DNA of 64,000 nt from Candidatus Sulfopaludibacter sp. SbA3 (GCA_945888325.1 CAMDAC010000001.1:248001-312000), one strand, 5' to 3'. Shown: positions 1 through 9,617, counted from the stretch's first letter. The notes: a model not told the origin generated them from the letters alone. A program made the numbers and translations.

Positions 1-45
1 GGCCTCGTCGCCAGTATCGACAACCCCGGCCAGACCGGCGGATGA
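1..45 (+). CDS. C-terminal end of an upstream ORF (…GLVASIDNPGQTGG*), partial; identity uncertain, possibly MltA-type murein transglycosylase by usual neighbourhood
   Basis: Open frame from base 1 to TGA at 43-45, overlapping the ATG of the next gene (ATGA). Confidence 0.4.
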   Translation, partial: GLVASIDNPGQTGG

Positions 46-560
46 CCCGCCGCAACCTGTCGCCCGAGGAAGCCCGCGCCTGGGCCCGCGTCGCCGCGAC
101 GGTCAAACCCATCGGCAAGCGCGCCGCCGACCTCGAGGAATTGTCCGCAGCGCTGGAATCCGGCCGCACGGAACTGGATGCGCCGCCGCCCAAGGCCGCG
201 CCCAAATCACAAAAACCGGAAACGCCGAAAACGCCTGCACCGCCCGCCGAGCGCGGCGGCGAGAAGAAAGTCCGGCGCGGCAATCTCTCCATCGCCGCGC
301 GGTTTGACCTGCACGGCCATACGCAGGCCAGCGCTTCGCGCGCATTGCCTACTTTCCTCGAACATCAGCAGACGGATGGTGCGCGCTGCGTGCTCGTCAT
401 CACCGGCAAGGGCAAGGAAGGCCAGGGCGTCCTGCGCCGCAACTTCCTGCTCTGGCTCGAATCCCCCGGCGCGCGCCGCCTCGTCTCGGGCTATGCCGAG
501 TCGCACCCCAAGCATGGCGGGGCAGGGGCTTTCTATGTCTTCCTCAGGCGGGCGGACTGA
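42..560 (+). CDS. Smr domain-containing protein
   Basis: FDLHGHTQ…ALPTFLEHQ…VLVITGKGKEGQGVLRR, the Smr signature (LDLHG…ITGKG). Confidence 0.9.
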   Translation: MTRRNLSPEEARAWARVAATVKPIGKRAADLEELSAALESGRTELDAPPPKAAPKSQKPETPKTPAPPAERGGEKKVRRGNLSIAARFDLHGHTQASASRALPTFLEHQQTDGARCVLVITGKGKEGQGVLRRNFLLWLESPGARRLVSGYAESHPKHGGAGAFYVFLRRAD

Positions 561-578
561 CCGCCCGCCTGAAAGGAA

Positions 579-1250
579 CTATTCGAAATCGCGGAACACG
601 TCGTCGGCCGAGAAGGTCCTGCGGCGATCTTCTTCCGGCTCCGGCACGAACGGCGCGGGCGTATCCTGCGCGGGCGCAAGGCCCGGGCCTTCGGAGCGCG
701 CGGCTTTCTCGGCGTCCATCTTGCGGCGCTTGTCGGCGGCTTTCGCGATCACTTCGTCGAGTTCGATCTGGCTGCACAGGCCCAGCGTCACCGGGTCCAC
801 CGGTTTGATGTTGGTGGCGTTCCAGTGCGACTTGTCGCGCACGTTGTTGATCGTCGCTTTCGTGGTGCCGATCAGCTTGATGATCTGGGCGTCCGGCACT
901 TCCGGGTGGTGGCGGATGAACCAGGCCACGGCGTCCGGCTTGTCGGCGCGGCGGATGACCGGCGTGTAGCGGCTGCCCTTGCGTTTCGGCTGCGGGATAT
1001 GGTCGATGCGCGACTGTTCGACCTTGAGGTCATAGCCAGCATCGGCCTCGCCCAGCGCGATTTCCTCGCGCGAGAGAATGCCGCCGGCGATCGGGTCCAC
1101 GCCGCGCATGTTCTCGGCGACATCGCCGTCCGCGATGCCCTTCACTTCGAGGTGGTGCAGGCCGCAGAATTTCGCGATCTGCGCGAAGGTCAGCGTGGTG
1201 TTGTCGAGCAGCCAGACAGCAGTGGCGCGCGGCATGAGAACGTCGGACAT
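579..1250 (-). CDS. DUF1013 family protein (TrcR-like cell-cycle transcriptional regulator)
   Basis: MPRATAVWLLDNTTLTFAQIAKFCGLHHLEVKGIADG…; two HTH-like repeats typical of DUF1013/TrcR. Confidence 0.85.
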   Translation of the reverse strand: MSDVLMPRATAVWLLDNTTLTFAQIAKFCGLHHLEVKGIADGDVAENMRGVDPIAGGILSREEIALGEADAGYDLKVEQSRIDHIPQPKRKGSRYTPVIRRADKPDAVAWFIRHHPEVPDAQIIKLIGTTKATINNVRDKSHWNATNIKPVDPVTLGLCSQIELDEVIAKAADKRRKMDAEKAARSEGPGLAPAQDTPAPFVPEPEEDRRRTFSADDVFRDFE

Positions 1251-1382
1251 GGAAATCTCCTCAAAAATCTTCCGCCTGAAATGCAGCCGCCCGGCACTTG
1301 GGGTGCCGGGCGGTTGGGGTCCAGGACGACTGGATACCTTGCGGCGCGCTATACGCCAGAACCAGCCTGCTGGAAAGGCCCA

Positions 1383-2126
1383 CTACTCTCTGGGGGAAAT
1401 CACGCCCGGGTCATAATGGTAGATCGCGCACATTGAGGTGCTGTCTGCCGGTGGCCAAGGGCCATCACGGAACAGTGCCAATGTGAGGAAGTCCGCGTCC
1501 GGGCCCATCCGCTGCCCCGTGAGGATGACGTATCGGGGCGTCTGACACGCAGGATCTTCGTCGAATTCGAGAAGTTTCCTGTTGGGCTCGATCACCTCGA
1601 AGACGAAAACCAGCGTCCCCGCGTCCTCGGTTGCCTCGGCCAGATAAGCCGCCATGCCGATGGGCCGCCCCAGGATGTGGGACCAGTCGATCCTGCCGAT
1701 CGCATTGACACCGCCATCGGGAACGATCCGCAGGTCCACGGTCAGCCCATTTTCGCCCCGCATGCGGAGGGGATGGGTCGGCGAGTCCCAATCGTCGGGC
1801 ATGGGCAGGGCGGAAAAGGTGAGCGCGCCGGTGAAGGATTGGCCCGGTCTTTCGCCATATTCGAACGTGGTCGTCTCGCCGTTGATGCTGAGCGGCGGCG
1901 GATAGGTCATCACCTCGTAGTGGCAGCAGTACATCCCCTGCTCGCTGAAGTACCTTCCGAGGTCAGCTTCGGCTTCTTCTTCCTCGATCAAGTCTTCCGG
2001 CGCTTCAGCCTCAGGCTCTGGCGCAACCGTCTCGGCGACGACCGCCTCACTCGCCGGCGCCGCTGGCGTGCAGGCGGCGATCAAGCCCAGCGCCAGCAGC
2101 GCGCCAATCAATGTTCTGGTTTGCAT
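1383..2126 (-). CDS. hypothetical lipoprotein
   Basis: N-terminal LIGALLALGLIAACTPA lipobox; Glu-rich linker; no recognised domain. Confidence 0.7.
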   Translation of the reverse strand: MQTRTLIGALLALGLIAACTPAAPASEAVVAETVAPEPEAEAPEDLIEEEEAEADLGRYFSEQGMYCCHYEVMTYPPPLSINGETTTFEYGERPGQSFTGALTFSALPMPDDWDSPTHPLRMRGENGLTVDLRIVPDGGVNAIGRIDWSHILGRPIGMAAYLAEATEDAGTLVFVFEVIEPNRKLLEFDEDPACQTPRYVILTGQRMGPDADFLTLALFRDGPWPPADSTSMCAIYHYDPGVISPRE

Positions 2127-2174
2127 GTTTCGCTGTGTCACCCGTTCACCAGCAATTTCCAGATCTGCGTCCGA

Positions 2175-3149
2175 TCAGGGCCGCAGCAGGATTTTCCCCG
2201 AATGCCCGCCATGCGCCATACGAGCAAGGGCCGCTTCAGCCTCAGCCAGCGGGAAGGATCCGTCCAGCACCGGACGGATGCGCCCCGAGATCACATGCGG
2301 CCAGAAATCGCGTTCTACCGCGTCGCGGATGCGCCGCTTCTCCGGCACGGGCCGCGCCCGCAGCGTTGTCGCCATCAGCGACAGGCGCTTCATCAGCACC
2401 GGCGCGAAATTCACGCTTGCGGCAAAGCCGTCCTGATAGGCGATGTTGATGATCCGCCCGTCCAGCTTCGCCGCCGAAATGTTCTTCTGGATGTAGTCCC
2501 CACCCACCATGTCGAGCGTTACATCGGCGCCGCCTTCGGCTTTCACGATCTCCTCGAATGCTTCCTCGCGGTAGTTGATCGCGCGCGTCGCGCCGAGCTC
2601 GCGGGCGAGGGCGCACTTCTCTTCCGATCCCGCCGTGCCGAAAATCTTCGGCGCCCCCCAGACTTTCGCCATCTGCAGGGCCATCACGCCGATGCCGCTG
2701 GTGGCGCCATGGCAGAGGAATGTCTCGCCCGGTTTCAACCCCGCCCGGTCAAACACGTTCGCCCAGACCGTAAACAGCGCTTCAGGAAAACAGCAGGCAA
2801 GCGCCAAATCAAACCCGGACGGGACCGGCAGCACCGAGCCTTCATCGGCGCAGACATGGCTCGCGTATCCACCGCCCGCCAGCAGCGCCGCCACCCTGTC
2901 ACCCACCTTGTAGCGCTCCGTGCCCGGACCAACCGCCGAGACAATGCCGGACACTTCGAGGCCGAGGATCGGCGAGGCGCCCGGCGGCGGCGGATAGGCG
3001 CCGGCCTTCTGGGCGAGGTCGGCCCGGTTGAGCCCGGCGGCCGCCACCTCGATCTGCACTTCGCCGGGTCCCGGCGCGGTGCGCGGCATCTCGGTCAGAA
3101 CAAGTTTTTCGCTGGCAGGGGCAAACGCGGCGTGCATCGTGGCGGTCAT
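2175..3149 (-). CDS. NAD(P)H quinone oxidoreductase (zinc-type MDR family, PIG3-like)
   Basis: MTATMHAAFAPASEKLVL…AGLNRADLAQKAGAYPPPPGASPILGLEVSGIV…ATSGIGVMALQMAK; start refined to ATG at 3149. Confidence 0.9.
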   Translation of the reverse strand: MTATMHAAFAPASEKLVLTEMPRTAPGPGEVQIEVAAAGLNRADLAQKAGAYPPPPGASPILGLEVSGIVSAVGPGTERYKVGDRVAALLAGGGYASHVCADEGSVLPVPSGFDLALACCFPEALFTVWANVFDRAGLKPGETFLCHGATSGIGVMALQMAKVWGAPKIFGTAGSEEKCALARELGATRAINYREEAFEEIVKAEGGADVTLDMVGGDYIQKNISAAKLDGRIINIAYQDGFAASVNFAPVLMKRLSLMATTLRARPVPEKRRIRDAVERDFWPHVISGRIRPVLDGSFPLAEAEAALARMAHGGHSGKILLRP

Positions 3150-3240
3150 GTCGGCGCCTTTCGTCAGGGGCAGGGTTGGATTCGGAGTCGCTTCTAGCCC
3201 GTCTTTCTGCTTTTCTGAAACCGTTGAACGGGAGCCGCCT

Positions 3241-3426
3241 ATGGCCATGCCAGATGAAGAGCCGGTGCTGGTGAGGCGCGCCCAGGCCATTGATCAGATG
3301 TCCGTTGCGGAACTTGAGGTGCGGATTGCGCATTTGAAGTTAGAGATCTCAGCCTGCGAGACCGAAATCGAGAAGAAGAAGGCCCAGAAGCGCGCCGCCG
3401 ATGCGCTGTTCGGGGGAGATAATTAA
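3241..3426 (+). CDS. DUF1192 domain-containing protein
   Basis: MAMPDEEPVL…IDQMSVAELEVRIAHLKLEISACETEIEKKKAQKRAADALF. Confidence 0.8.
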   Translation: MAMPDEEPVLVRRAQAIDQMSVAELEVRIAHLKLEISACETEIEKKKAQKRAADALFGGDN

Positions 3427-3488
3427 GCCTCGCGAAAGGGCTGGCCTTTAAGGTTTGGCGTTCGGACGCGGTAAAGCGGAGTGGGTGC

Positions 3489-4031
3489 ATGGCAGAACGT
3501 GATCCGGTGGGGCCTTCAGGGCCGACCGAGGCCTTCACCGGCGGAAAGCTGTTCGACACCGTGTTCACGCGCGGCATGGCCCTCGTCGAGGAAACCGCCT
3601 CCTACCTGGATGGCCCCGGCCGCGACCAGGCCAAGACGCTGCCCCGCGAAGCAAGCCTCATCTATTCCGCCTGGAGCATGGAACTGACGACCCGCCTGAT
3701 GCAGGCCGCGTCCTGGTTGGTGATGCAGAAGGCCGTGCGTGACGGCGAAATGCGCCGCGAAGACGCCAATTCCTACAAGTACCGCATCCGCCGGGACGAT
3801 CCCCCGCTGGACGCCGTCGCCCAGCAAGGCAAGGGCCTGCCGCCGCGCTTCCTCGAACTCGTCGGCCGTACCGAAGCCCTGTATGAGCAGATCTGCCGCC
3901 TGGACGCCGCGCTCTACCGCGCCACGTCGGCCAAGCCCGCGACCAACGCCGTCTCCGACCAGATCGCCCAGCTCCAGAAAGCCGCCGAAACCGGCGCTTT
4001 CGATCCCCTGATGGTCTGGCGCCGGAAGTAG
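3489..4031 (+). CDS. rcdA: RcdA-like (DUF1465) protein, regulator of CtrA degradation family
   Basis: FDTVFTRGMALVEETASYLDGPGRDQAKTLPREASLIYSAWSMELTTRLMQAASWLVMQKAV; typical RcdA helical protein. Confidence 0.85.
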   Translation: MAERDPVGPSGPTEAFTGGKLFDTVFTRGMALVEETASYLDGPGRDQAKTLPREASLIYSAWSMELTTRLMQAASWLVMQKAVRDGEMRREDANSYKYRIRRDDPPLDAVAQQGKGLPPRFLELVGRTEALYEQICRLDAALYRATSAKPATNAVSDQIAQLQKAAETGAFDPLMVWRRK

Positions 4032-4037
4032 CCGGCC

Positions 4038-4667
4038 CTAGAACGCCCCATACGTCCGCAGGAACGCCGCCGACTGGTCGGCGCAGAAGCCGTCCTTGAC
4101 CGGCGCCCGCATGATCGTCAGCCGGTGGAAGATTGGCCCCAGCAGCTGCTCGATCACGTCATCCAGCTCGAAATCGCGGCGGATCACGCGTTTTGCGGCG
4201 AGTTCCGCCAGCAACATGCGCAGCGGCTGGCGAATGTCGCGGCCGACCCAGGCGCGCCAGACTTCGCCGGCTTCCTTGTCATCAGCGGCCGCCAGCAGCG
4301 CCACGCGCAGCACGGCATGGCCCTGTCCGGTCCGGGCGGCGGCTTCCAGCGGAATGATCAGCGCAGTGATACGCTCTTGCGGGTCGCGCCCGCCTTCCGG
4401 CGCGTCCGGGATCAGGGCGAGGGCGGCGTCCACGCACATCGCGCCGATCGACGGCCACCAGCGATAGATGGTCTGCTTGGAGGCGCTGGCGCGCTTGGCG
4501 ACCGAGTCGACGCTGAAGCCGCGCCAGCCATTCTCGGCCATTTCCTCGCGGGCGGCCTCGAGAATTGCGGATTTCGACACTTCGCTGCGCGTCGGTCCCT
4601 TGCGGGACTTCGCGCCAGTGCCTCCCGGGGCAGGGGCAGCGTTCTGCGTGTCGGTCGGCGTATCCAT
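4038..4667 (-). CDS. TetR/AcrR family transcriptional regulator
   Basis: KSAILEAAREEMAENGWRGFSVDSVAKRASASKQTIYRWWPSIGAM, TetR HTH. Confidence 0.9.
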   Translation of the reverse strand: MDTPTDTQNAAPAPGGTGAKSRKGPTRSEVSKSAILEAAREEMAENGWRGFSVDSVAKRASASKQTIYRWWPSIGAMCVDAALALIPDAPEGGRDPQERITALIIPLEAAARTGQGHAVLRVALLAAADDKEAGEVWRAWVGRDIRQPLRMLLAELAAKRVIRRDFELDDVIEQLLGPIFHRLTIMRAPVKDGFCADQSAAFLRTYGAF

Positions 4668-4827
4668 CGTGAACTCCTTGGGCCCCGCGCGGTTATAGCC
4701 AGAATCGGCGGCGGGGCGAAACAGATCGTTCCGTTCTAGATGACAATTGGTTTCGAAATTGCTTGCGGCCAGTCAGGAAATGCGTATCTCGCCTGCGGTC
4801 CATAAAAAGAAACTATCAGGAGCAGAG

Positions 4828-5451
4828 ATGAAGACTGTGGACGATCTCATCGCCGGCTATCGCCGGTTCCGCGCCGGTGTTTATGCCGAACAGGTCCAGC
4901 TTTACCGCGAACTGGGGGAGGGGCAGGACCCCGACGTGATGCTGATCGCCTGCGCCGACAGCCGGGCCGAGCCGTCGGACATCTTCAACGCCGCCCCCGG
5001 CCAGATGTTCGTCGTTCGGAACGTCGCCAACCTCGTTCCCCCCTATAAACCCGACGGCGGCCTGCACGGCGTCTCGTCGGCCCTCGAATTTGCGGTCCGG
5101 GTGCTGAAAGTGCGCCATATCGTGGTCATGGGCCATGGCGGTTGCGGCGGCGTCACCGCCTCGCTCACCGAATCCAAAAGCCCGCTGATCGGCGAGTTCG
5201 TGGCCCCCTGGGTCAAGCTGCTCGACCGCGCCCGGGCCCGCGTCATGGAAAGCGGCTCGCTCAATCCGCAATTCGCGCTCGAACTGGAAGGCATCGAAAC
5301 CTCGCTCGAAAACCTGATGAGCTTTCCCTGGGTCGCCGAAAAGGTTGCGGCCGGCGAACTCGAACTCCACGGCGCCTGGTTCGCCATCAAGCACGGCGAA
5401 CTCCATTGGCGTAACCCGAACACGAAACGCTTCGAGATCGTCGCCCCGTAA
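4828..5451 (+). CDS. beta-carbonic anhydrase
   Basis: ACADSRAEPSDIFNAAPGQMFVVRNVANLVPPY…VVMGHGGCGGV, Zn-ligand motifs CADSR and HxxC. Confidence 0.93.
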   Translation: MKTVDDLIAGYRRFRAGVYAEQVQLYRELGEGQDPDVMLIACADSRAEPSDIFNAAPGQMFVVRNVANLVPPYKPDGGLHGVSSALEFAVRVLKVRHIVVMGHGGCGGVTASLTESKSPLIGEFVAPWVKLLDRARARVMESGSLNPQFALELEGIETSLENLMSFPWVAEKVAAGELELHGAWFAIKHGELHWRNPNTKRFEIVAP

Positions 5452-5460
5452 AATCTGTCA

Positions 5461-5491
5461 TCCCGGCCAGCGCGCAGCGCGTGAGCCGGGA
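5461..5491. repeat. REP-like palindrome (TCCCGGC…GCCGGGA)
   Basis: tcccggccagcgcgcagcgcgtgagccggga; nested inverted repeats in the gap between the carbonic anhydrase and tRNA-Ala. Confidence 0.5.
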
Positions 5492-5552
5492 CCCGCTCAC
5501 CCCAATCCCCCCTTCCACACCGAAAACCGGCTCGCTATATCTTCGCCCGCGT

Positions 5553-5628
5553 GGGGACGTAGCTCAGATGGTAGAGCGCGGCGTTCGCAATGCCGAGGTC
5601 GGGAGTTCGATCCTCCTCGTCTCCACCA
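5553..5628 (+). tRNA. tRNA-Ala (anticodon CGC), CCA encoded
   Basis: GGGGACG acceptor pairs with CGTCTCC; D-arm GCTCAGATGGTAGAGC; anticodon loop TTCGCAA; T-arm GGGAGTTCGATCCTCC; CCA end. Confidence 0.95.
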
Positions 5629-5631
5629 CGC

Positions 5632-6258
5632 TCAATTCTGAAGGCTGGTCATCACCGCCGCGAAAAGTGCCGACAGGAACATGGCGGCCCCTGCACCGCG
5701 GTTGAACCAACGCACGAAACCGGGTGACTGGAAATTCGCGTTCATGGTGTCCGCGAGCCAGGCATACACCGCGAGGCCGAACATCTCGCACACCGTTATC
5801 GTCGCCATCATGACCAGTGTTTGCGGCACCACCGGCTTCGCCGCGTCGAAATAGGACGGCAGCAGCAGGCCAAAGAAAACGAGGGCGTTGGGGTTCAGCA
5901 TCTGCAGGCCTCCGCCGCGCAGGAACAACTGGCCGCGGGGAGGCGCGTCCTCGGCCCTTGCGCGGGGCCGGTGCGGGTCAGCCGTCGCAATAGACCAGGC
6001 CAGCCACGCAATGAAGGCGACACCCACGATCTTCAGTATCAGGAGCACTTGCGGAAACTGCGCCGCAAAAGCCGCAAGACCTGCAGCTGCCAGGCTAATC
6101 CAGACAAGGTTGGCCGCTGAAACACCGAGCGCGGCAATCATCGCCGGGCCAAACCGGTAGCGCAGCGATGTGCTCATCACCAGCATCACGGCGGGTCCAG
6201 GCGTCAGCCCGCCCGCCACGAACAGGGCCGCCAGCGCCGCCCAGATACTTAAGTCCAT
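5632..6258 (-). CDS. LysE family translocator
   Basis: ALFVAGGLTPGPAVMLVMSTSLRYRFGPAMIAALGVSAANLVW, LysE/RhtB N-terminus; multiple TM segments. Confidence 0.88.
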   Translation of the reverse strand: MDLSIWAALAALFVAGGLTPGPAVMLVMSTSLRYRFGPAMIAALGVSAANLVWISLAAAGLAAFAAQFPQVLLILKIVGVAFIAWLAWSIATADPHRPRARAEDAPPRGQLFLRGGGLQMLNPNALVFFGLLLPSYFDAAKPVVPQTLVMMATITVCEMFGLAVYAWLADTMNANFQSPGFVRWFNRGAGAAMFLSALFAAVMTSLQN

Positions 6259-6284
6259 GGCCGCGCCGGTTTATGCGTTGGCGC

Positions 6285-6818
6285 TCAGCCCTCTTTATTC
6301 CCGCGCTCCACCGCGTCGCGGATCAACTCGCGCGCCTTGTCGACGCCGTACCAGCCTTCGACGCGCGTCCACTTGCCCTGCTCGAGGTCTTTGTAATGCT
6401 GGAAAAAGTGCTGGATCTTGTCGATCAGCGTCTGCGGCAGGTCGTGATAGGTGGCGATCTTGTCGTAATAGCCGGTCGTCTTAGGGTGCGGCACGGCCAG
6501 CACCTTCTCGTCCTGGCCCTTGTCGTCGGTCATCATCAGCACGCCGACCGGGCGCGCGCGCAGCACGGAGCCCGGCACCAGCGGGCGGTTGCCGACCACC
6601 ATCACGTCGATCGGATCCCCGTCGAGGCTCAGCGTGTGCGGAATGAAGCCATAGTTACAGGGATAGCGCATCTCTGTGTAGAGGAACCGGTCGACGAACA
6701 TCGCGCCGGACTCCTTGTCGATCTCGTACTTGATCGCGTCCCCGCCCAGCGGCACCTCGATCAGCACATTCACGTCGTCCGGCGGATTGTTCCCGGTCTT
6801 GATCTTGGAAAGGTCCAT
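6285..6818 (-). CDS. ppa: inorganic pyrophosphatase
   Basis: EIDKESGAMFVDRFLYTEMRYPCNYGFIPHTLSLDGDPIDVMV, family I PPase signature. Confidence 0.96.
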   Translation of the reverse strand: MDLSKIKTGNNPPDDVNVLIEVPLGGDAIKYEIDKESGAMFVDRFLYTEMRYPCNYGFIPHTLSLDGDPIDVMVVGNRPLVPGSVLRARPVGVLMMTDDKGQDEKVLAVPHPKTTGYYDKIATYHDLPQTLIDKIQHFFQHYKDLEQGKWTRVEGWYGVDKARELIRDAVERGNKEG

Positions 6819-6960
6819 GGCGCGCAGTTCCTTCGGCGGGGCAGGGGAGAAATTAGACCGCCCCGATGCAGCGGCGAGGCCGCAACGTCAAGACAGGGGC
6901 GGCCCCGGGTGTGTTAACATGGTCATCGGGTATTCATGCGCCGGGAGGCAGGATCGAAGG

Positions 6961-8079
6961 ATGCGAAGCCTGTTCCTGCCGAGTGCCGTCAGCCTGCTTG
7001 CCGCCTGCGCGGCAGAGCCGCCCGGCCCTCCGCCCTCGGCACTGCCCTACACGGAACTGGTGATCGCCGGTGAAGCCGCCCCCAACGGAATCTGAGACCC
7101 CTCGGTTGAATATGATGCCAGCGGAACCGGCTGGCTCGCCTACTCCGGCGTCCGGGCCGGGCCGCAGGGAGCAGTCGAAACCCATATCGCCCGGTCAGAT
7201 AACAAGGGCGCCAGCTGGGAGCACATCACCACCGTGAACACTGTTTCTCCCGCCTCCGCCGTCCTCCCGGATGGCAAGCCGATTACCGGCAAATGGTGGC
7301 AGGAGGTGTCCGCCCTGGTCCACGATCCCGGCGATCCGGGACGCGAATGGAAGCTCAACTGGCACCGCTACATCACCCACATGCCGCATCGCACAGACGA
7401 GGACCGCCTGTTCGCCTTCGGATGGATCGCTTCTCGACATGCCCCCTCACCGGAAGATCCGTGGTCAGAGGAAACGGCGTTGATCGGCGCGGGCCCGTTT
7501 CCGCTGCCGCCTTTCGAGACAGAGTTCAAGATCGGTGATCTCGGCCCGGACTATGCCAACTACATCGTGCTCACCGAGCCCGGTGTCCTCCATCATCAGG
7601 GCATCCTCTACCTGGCTCTGCAAGCCGTCCGGGATCCGGCGCTTGGCCTCCACAAGCACGACATCATCCTCATCTCGAGCGCGGATCACGGCCGTACATG
7701 GACCGGGGCGGGCAAGCCGCTCACCGCCGAGGCGGCCGCCGCATTCGGCGCGACCTGGTTCACCGGGCCGAGCCTTGCGGTCGAGAAGGGGCGGGTCTTC
7801 CTGCTCGTCTGCCCCGTAACGGCTTCGGCCGGCATGCAGGGGCATGGCGGCACGCTGGTCTTTGAGTTCGAGGACCTAGCCGCGGGCACACTGCGAAAGG
7901 ATGCATCCGGCGCCCCGCGCGTGATCAAACGCGTCGACCCGACCCTCTCACTCGGCGGGCAGGCAGACTATGACGAACAGAACTCAGCCGGCGGCGTCAT
8001 CGTCCCGCAGTTCGACACGGCCAACCTTCCGCGTGCCTTCCGCATCTACAATACCGGCGAAAGGCTCGCCGCCGGCTAG
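6961..8079 (+). pseudogene. BNR/sialidase-like (exo-alpha-sialidase fold) lipoprotein with in-frame TGA at 7093-7095
   Basis: MRSLFLPSAVSLLAACAAEPPG…EAAPNGI*DPSVEYDASGTGWLAYSG…SDNKGASWEHITTVN continues in the same frame to 8079; ISSADHGRTWTGAGK is an Asp-box (SxDxGxTW). Confidence 0.7.
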
Positions 8080-8912
8080 CCCGGCAGGCGTGCTTCCAGC
8101 CAGCCGAGGATCAGCGTGCGTGCCGCGTCCCGGTCCAGGTCGTTGAGCAGCTCGTGATACCCCTCGGGGAAAATCTCCAGCGCCTTGTCGGTTGACCTTA
8201 TCATCCCGAAGAAACGCTTGGACCCCTTGGCTGGCGTCGCGGCGTCCTTAGCCCCGTGCACCACCAGCACTGGGGCGCGCCAGGTGTCATACCGCCGCCA
8301 GCCATCCTCCGACACCGCAATCGCCGTCGCCCCCAGCCGCGCCGAAGGCGGCAGAAGGCAGATCATCGGGTCGGCGGTATAGGCCGCCACTTCCTCCGGA
8401 ATCCTCGACAGGCTTTCGGGCGCAATCGGCGGCGTCAGCCGCGCGCCCGGCGCCACCGCCGAGACAAGCCCCGCCACCGCCTTCAGCGCCCCGCCGATTT
8501 CGACTAGGATCGCCGGCGCGCTCAGCACCACGCCCGCCACCCCGCCGGGCGACCGCGCGACGCTCGCCGCTGTTACCAGCCCGCCGAGCGAATGTCCGAA
8601 CAGGAAAACCGGCGCGCCGTCTTCGGTCAGCGCCGCGCGCGCCGCGACATGGTCCGCCACCGCCATGTGCATGTCCGCCACGCCCCGCGCCCCGTCCGTG
8701 CGCCCGTGCCCTTCCAGGTCAAACGCATGCACATCAAAGCCCAGCGCCACGAGGTGGGGGATCAGCCGGTGATAGTGTTCAATGTAGCGCTCGGCATACT
8801 CGCCATACCCATGCGCCAGCAGCAGCTTCGCCCGGGGGGAGGGGCTGCGCCACACATACCCCGCGCGCCCGCGTCCGAAATCCCACGCTTCGGTCACCGG
8901 TGTCTCTGCCAT
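8076..8912 (-). CDS. alpha/beta hydrolase (monoacylglycerol lipase-like)
   Basis: LLLAHGYGEYAERYIEHYHRL…AFDLEGHGRTDGARG…LFGHSLGGLV (GHSLGG nucleophile elbow). Confidence 0.9.
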   Translation of the reverse strand: MAETPVTEAWDFGRGRAGYVWRSPSPRAKLLLAHGYGEYAERYIEHYHRLIPHLVALGFDVHAFDLEGHGRTDGARGVADMHMAVADHVAARAALTEDGAPVFLFGHSLGGLVTAASVARSPGGVAGVVLSAPAILVEIGGALKAVAGLVSAVAPGARLTPPIAPESLSRIPEEVAAYTADPMICLLPPSARLGATAIAVSEDGWRRYDTWRAPVLVVHGAKDAATPAKGSKRFFGMIRSTDKALEIFPEGYHELLNDLDRDAARTLILGWLEARLPG

Positions 8913-9008
8913 CAGGCGCCTCCTGTCCAAGGCCGCGATCCTGCGCGAACTTCCCCGCCTGCGCCACCTCGCCCACATGACTCTTCCGCCATGTGCGCTG
9001 TGTGCGGC

Positions 9009-9617
9009 CTATTTCCGCCGCACCGCATAATTGAAGCTCACGCTGATCCGCGCCTCTTCGCTTGCGCTCGGCATCACCTCATGCCGCAGCCAGCTTTCCC
9101 ACATCAGGCACGTCCCCTCCGCCGGCGTCACGTACACGAACCGCCGCGCCTCCTCCGGCGCCTCGTCCACCAGCTGCGGCGCCGCCATCATCATGGCGAG
9201 GCGCGGGTCCTCGAAGCGGATCCGCCCCGCGCCTTCCGGCACGCAGACATAATAGGTGCCGGAAATGACCGAGCCCGGATGGATATGCCCGGAATGGTGG
9301 CCGCCCTCGCCGAGCACGTTGACCCACAGCGCGTCCAGCTCCAGCGCCAGCCCGTCCATGTCCCAGTGCAGCGCCGCCGCAAATTTCGCCGCCGCCTTGT
9401 CGAGCAGCGTCTTCAGCGCGCCGAATTCCGGAAACCGGTCCGGCAAGTCATCCAGCGATGCATAGGAGGTATACCCAGGATACCCCTCCCGCTCGCACCA
9501 GTCATTGCCGGCGGTGTCATCCTCGGACAACACCCACACCGCCCGCTCCAGGCTGCCCCGCAAGACCGCGTCGCCCAGCGTCATCTCGTCAATCAACGTC
9601 GCAAACAGGTGTCGCAT
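9009..9617 (-). CDS. TIGR02466-like 2OG-Fe(II) oxygenase family protein
   Basis: ELDALWVNVLGEGGHHSGHIHPGSVISGTYYVCVPEGAGRIRFEDPR…WLRHEVMP; double-stranded beta-helix with H-x-H…H pattern. Confidence 0.75.
   Translation of the reverse strand: MRHLFATLIDEMTLGDAVLRGSLERAVWVLSEDDTAGNDWCEREGYPGYTSYASLDDLPDRFPEFGALKTLLDKAAAKFAAALHWDMDGLALELDALWVNVLGEGGHHSGHIHPGSVISGTYYVCVPEGAGRIRFEDPRLAMMMAAPQLVDEAPEEARRFVYVTPAEGTCLMWESWLRHEVMPSASEEARISVSFNYAVRRK

Noticed and set aside
1677-3197. 506-aa plus-strand ORF opposite the lipoprotein and quinone oxidoreductase
   Set aside because: Spans two oppositely oriented genes with recognisable signals; Arg/His-rich shadow frame.
5553-5628. tRNA-Ala as an integration site for a genomic island
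   Set aside because: No integrase nearby, no direct repeat of the tRNA 3' end noticed, and flanking genes are ordinary chromosomal genes.
7093-7095. TGA as a selenocysteine codon
   Set aside because: No SECIS-like hairpin is apparent just downstream, and the family is not a known selenoprotein; a Trp-to-stop change is simpler.
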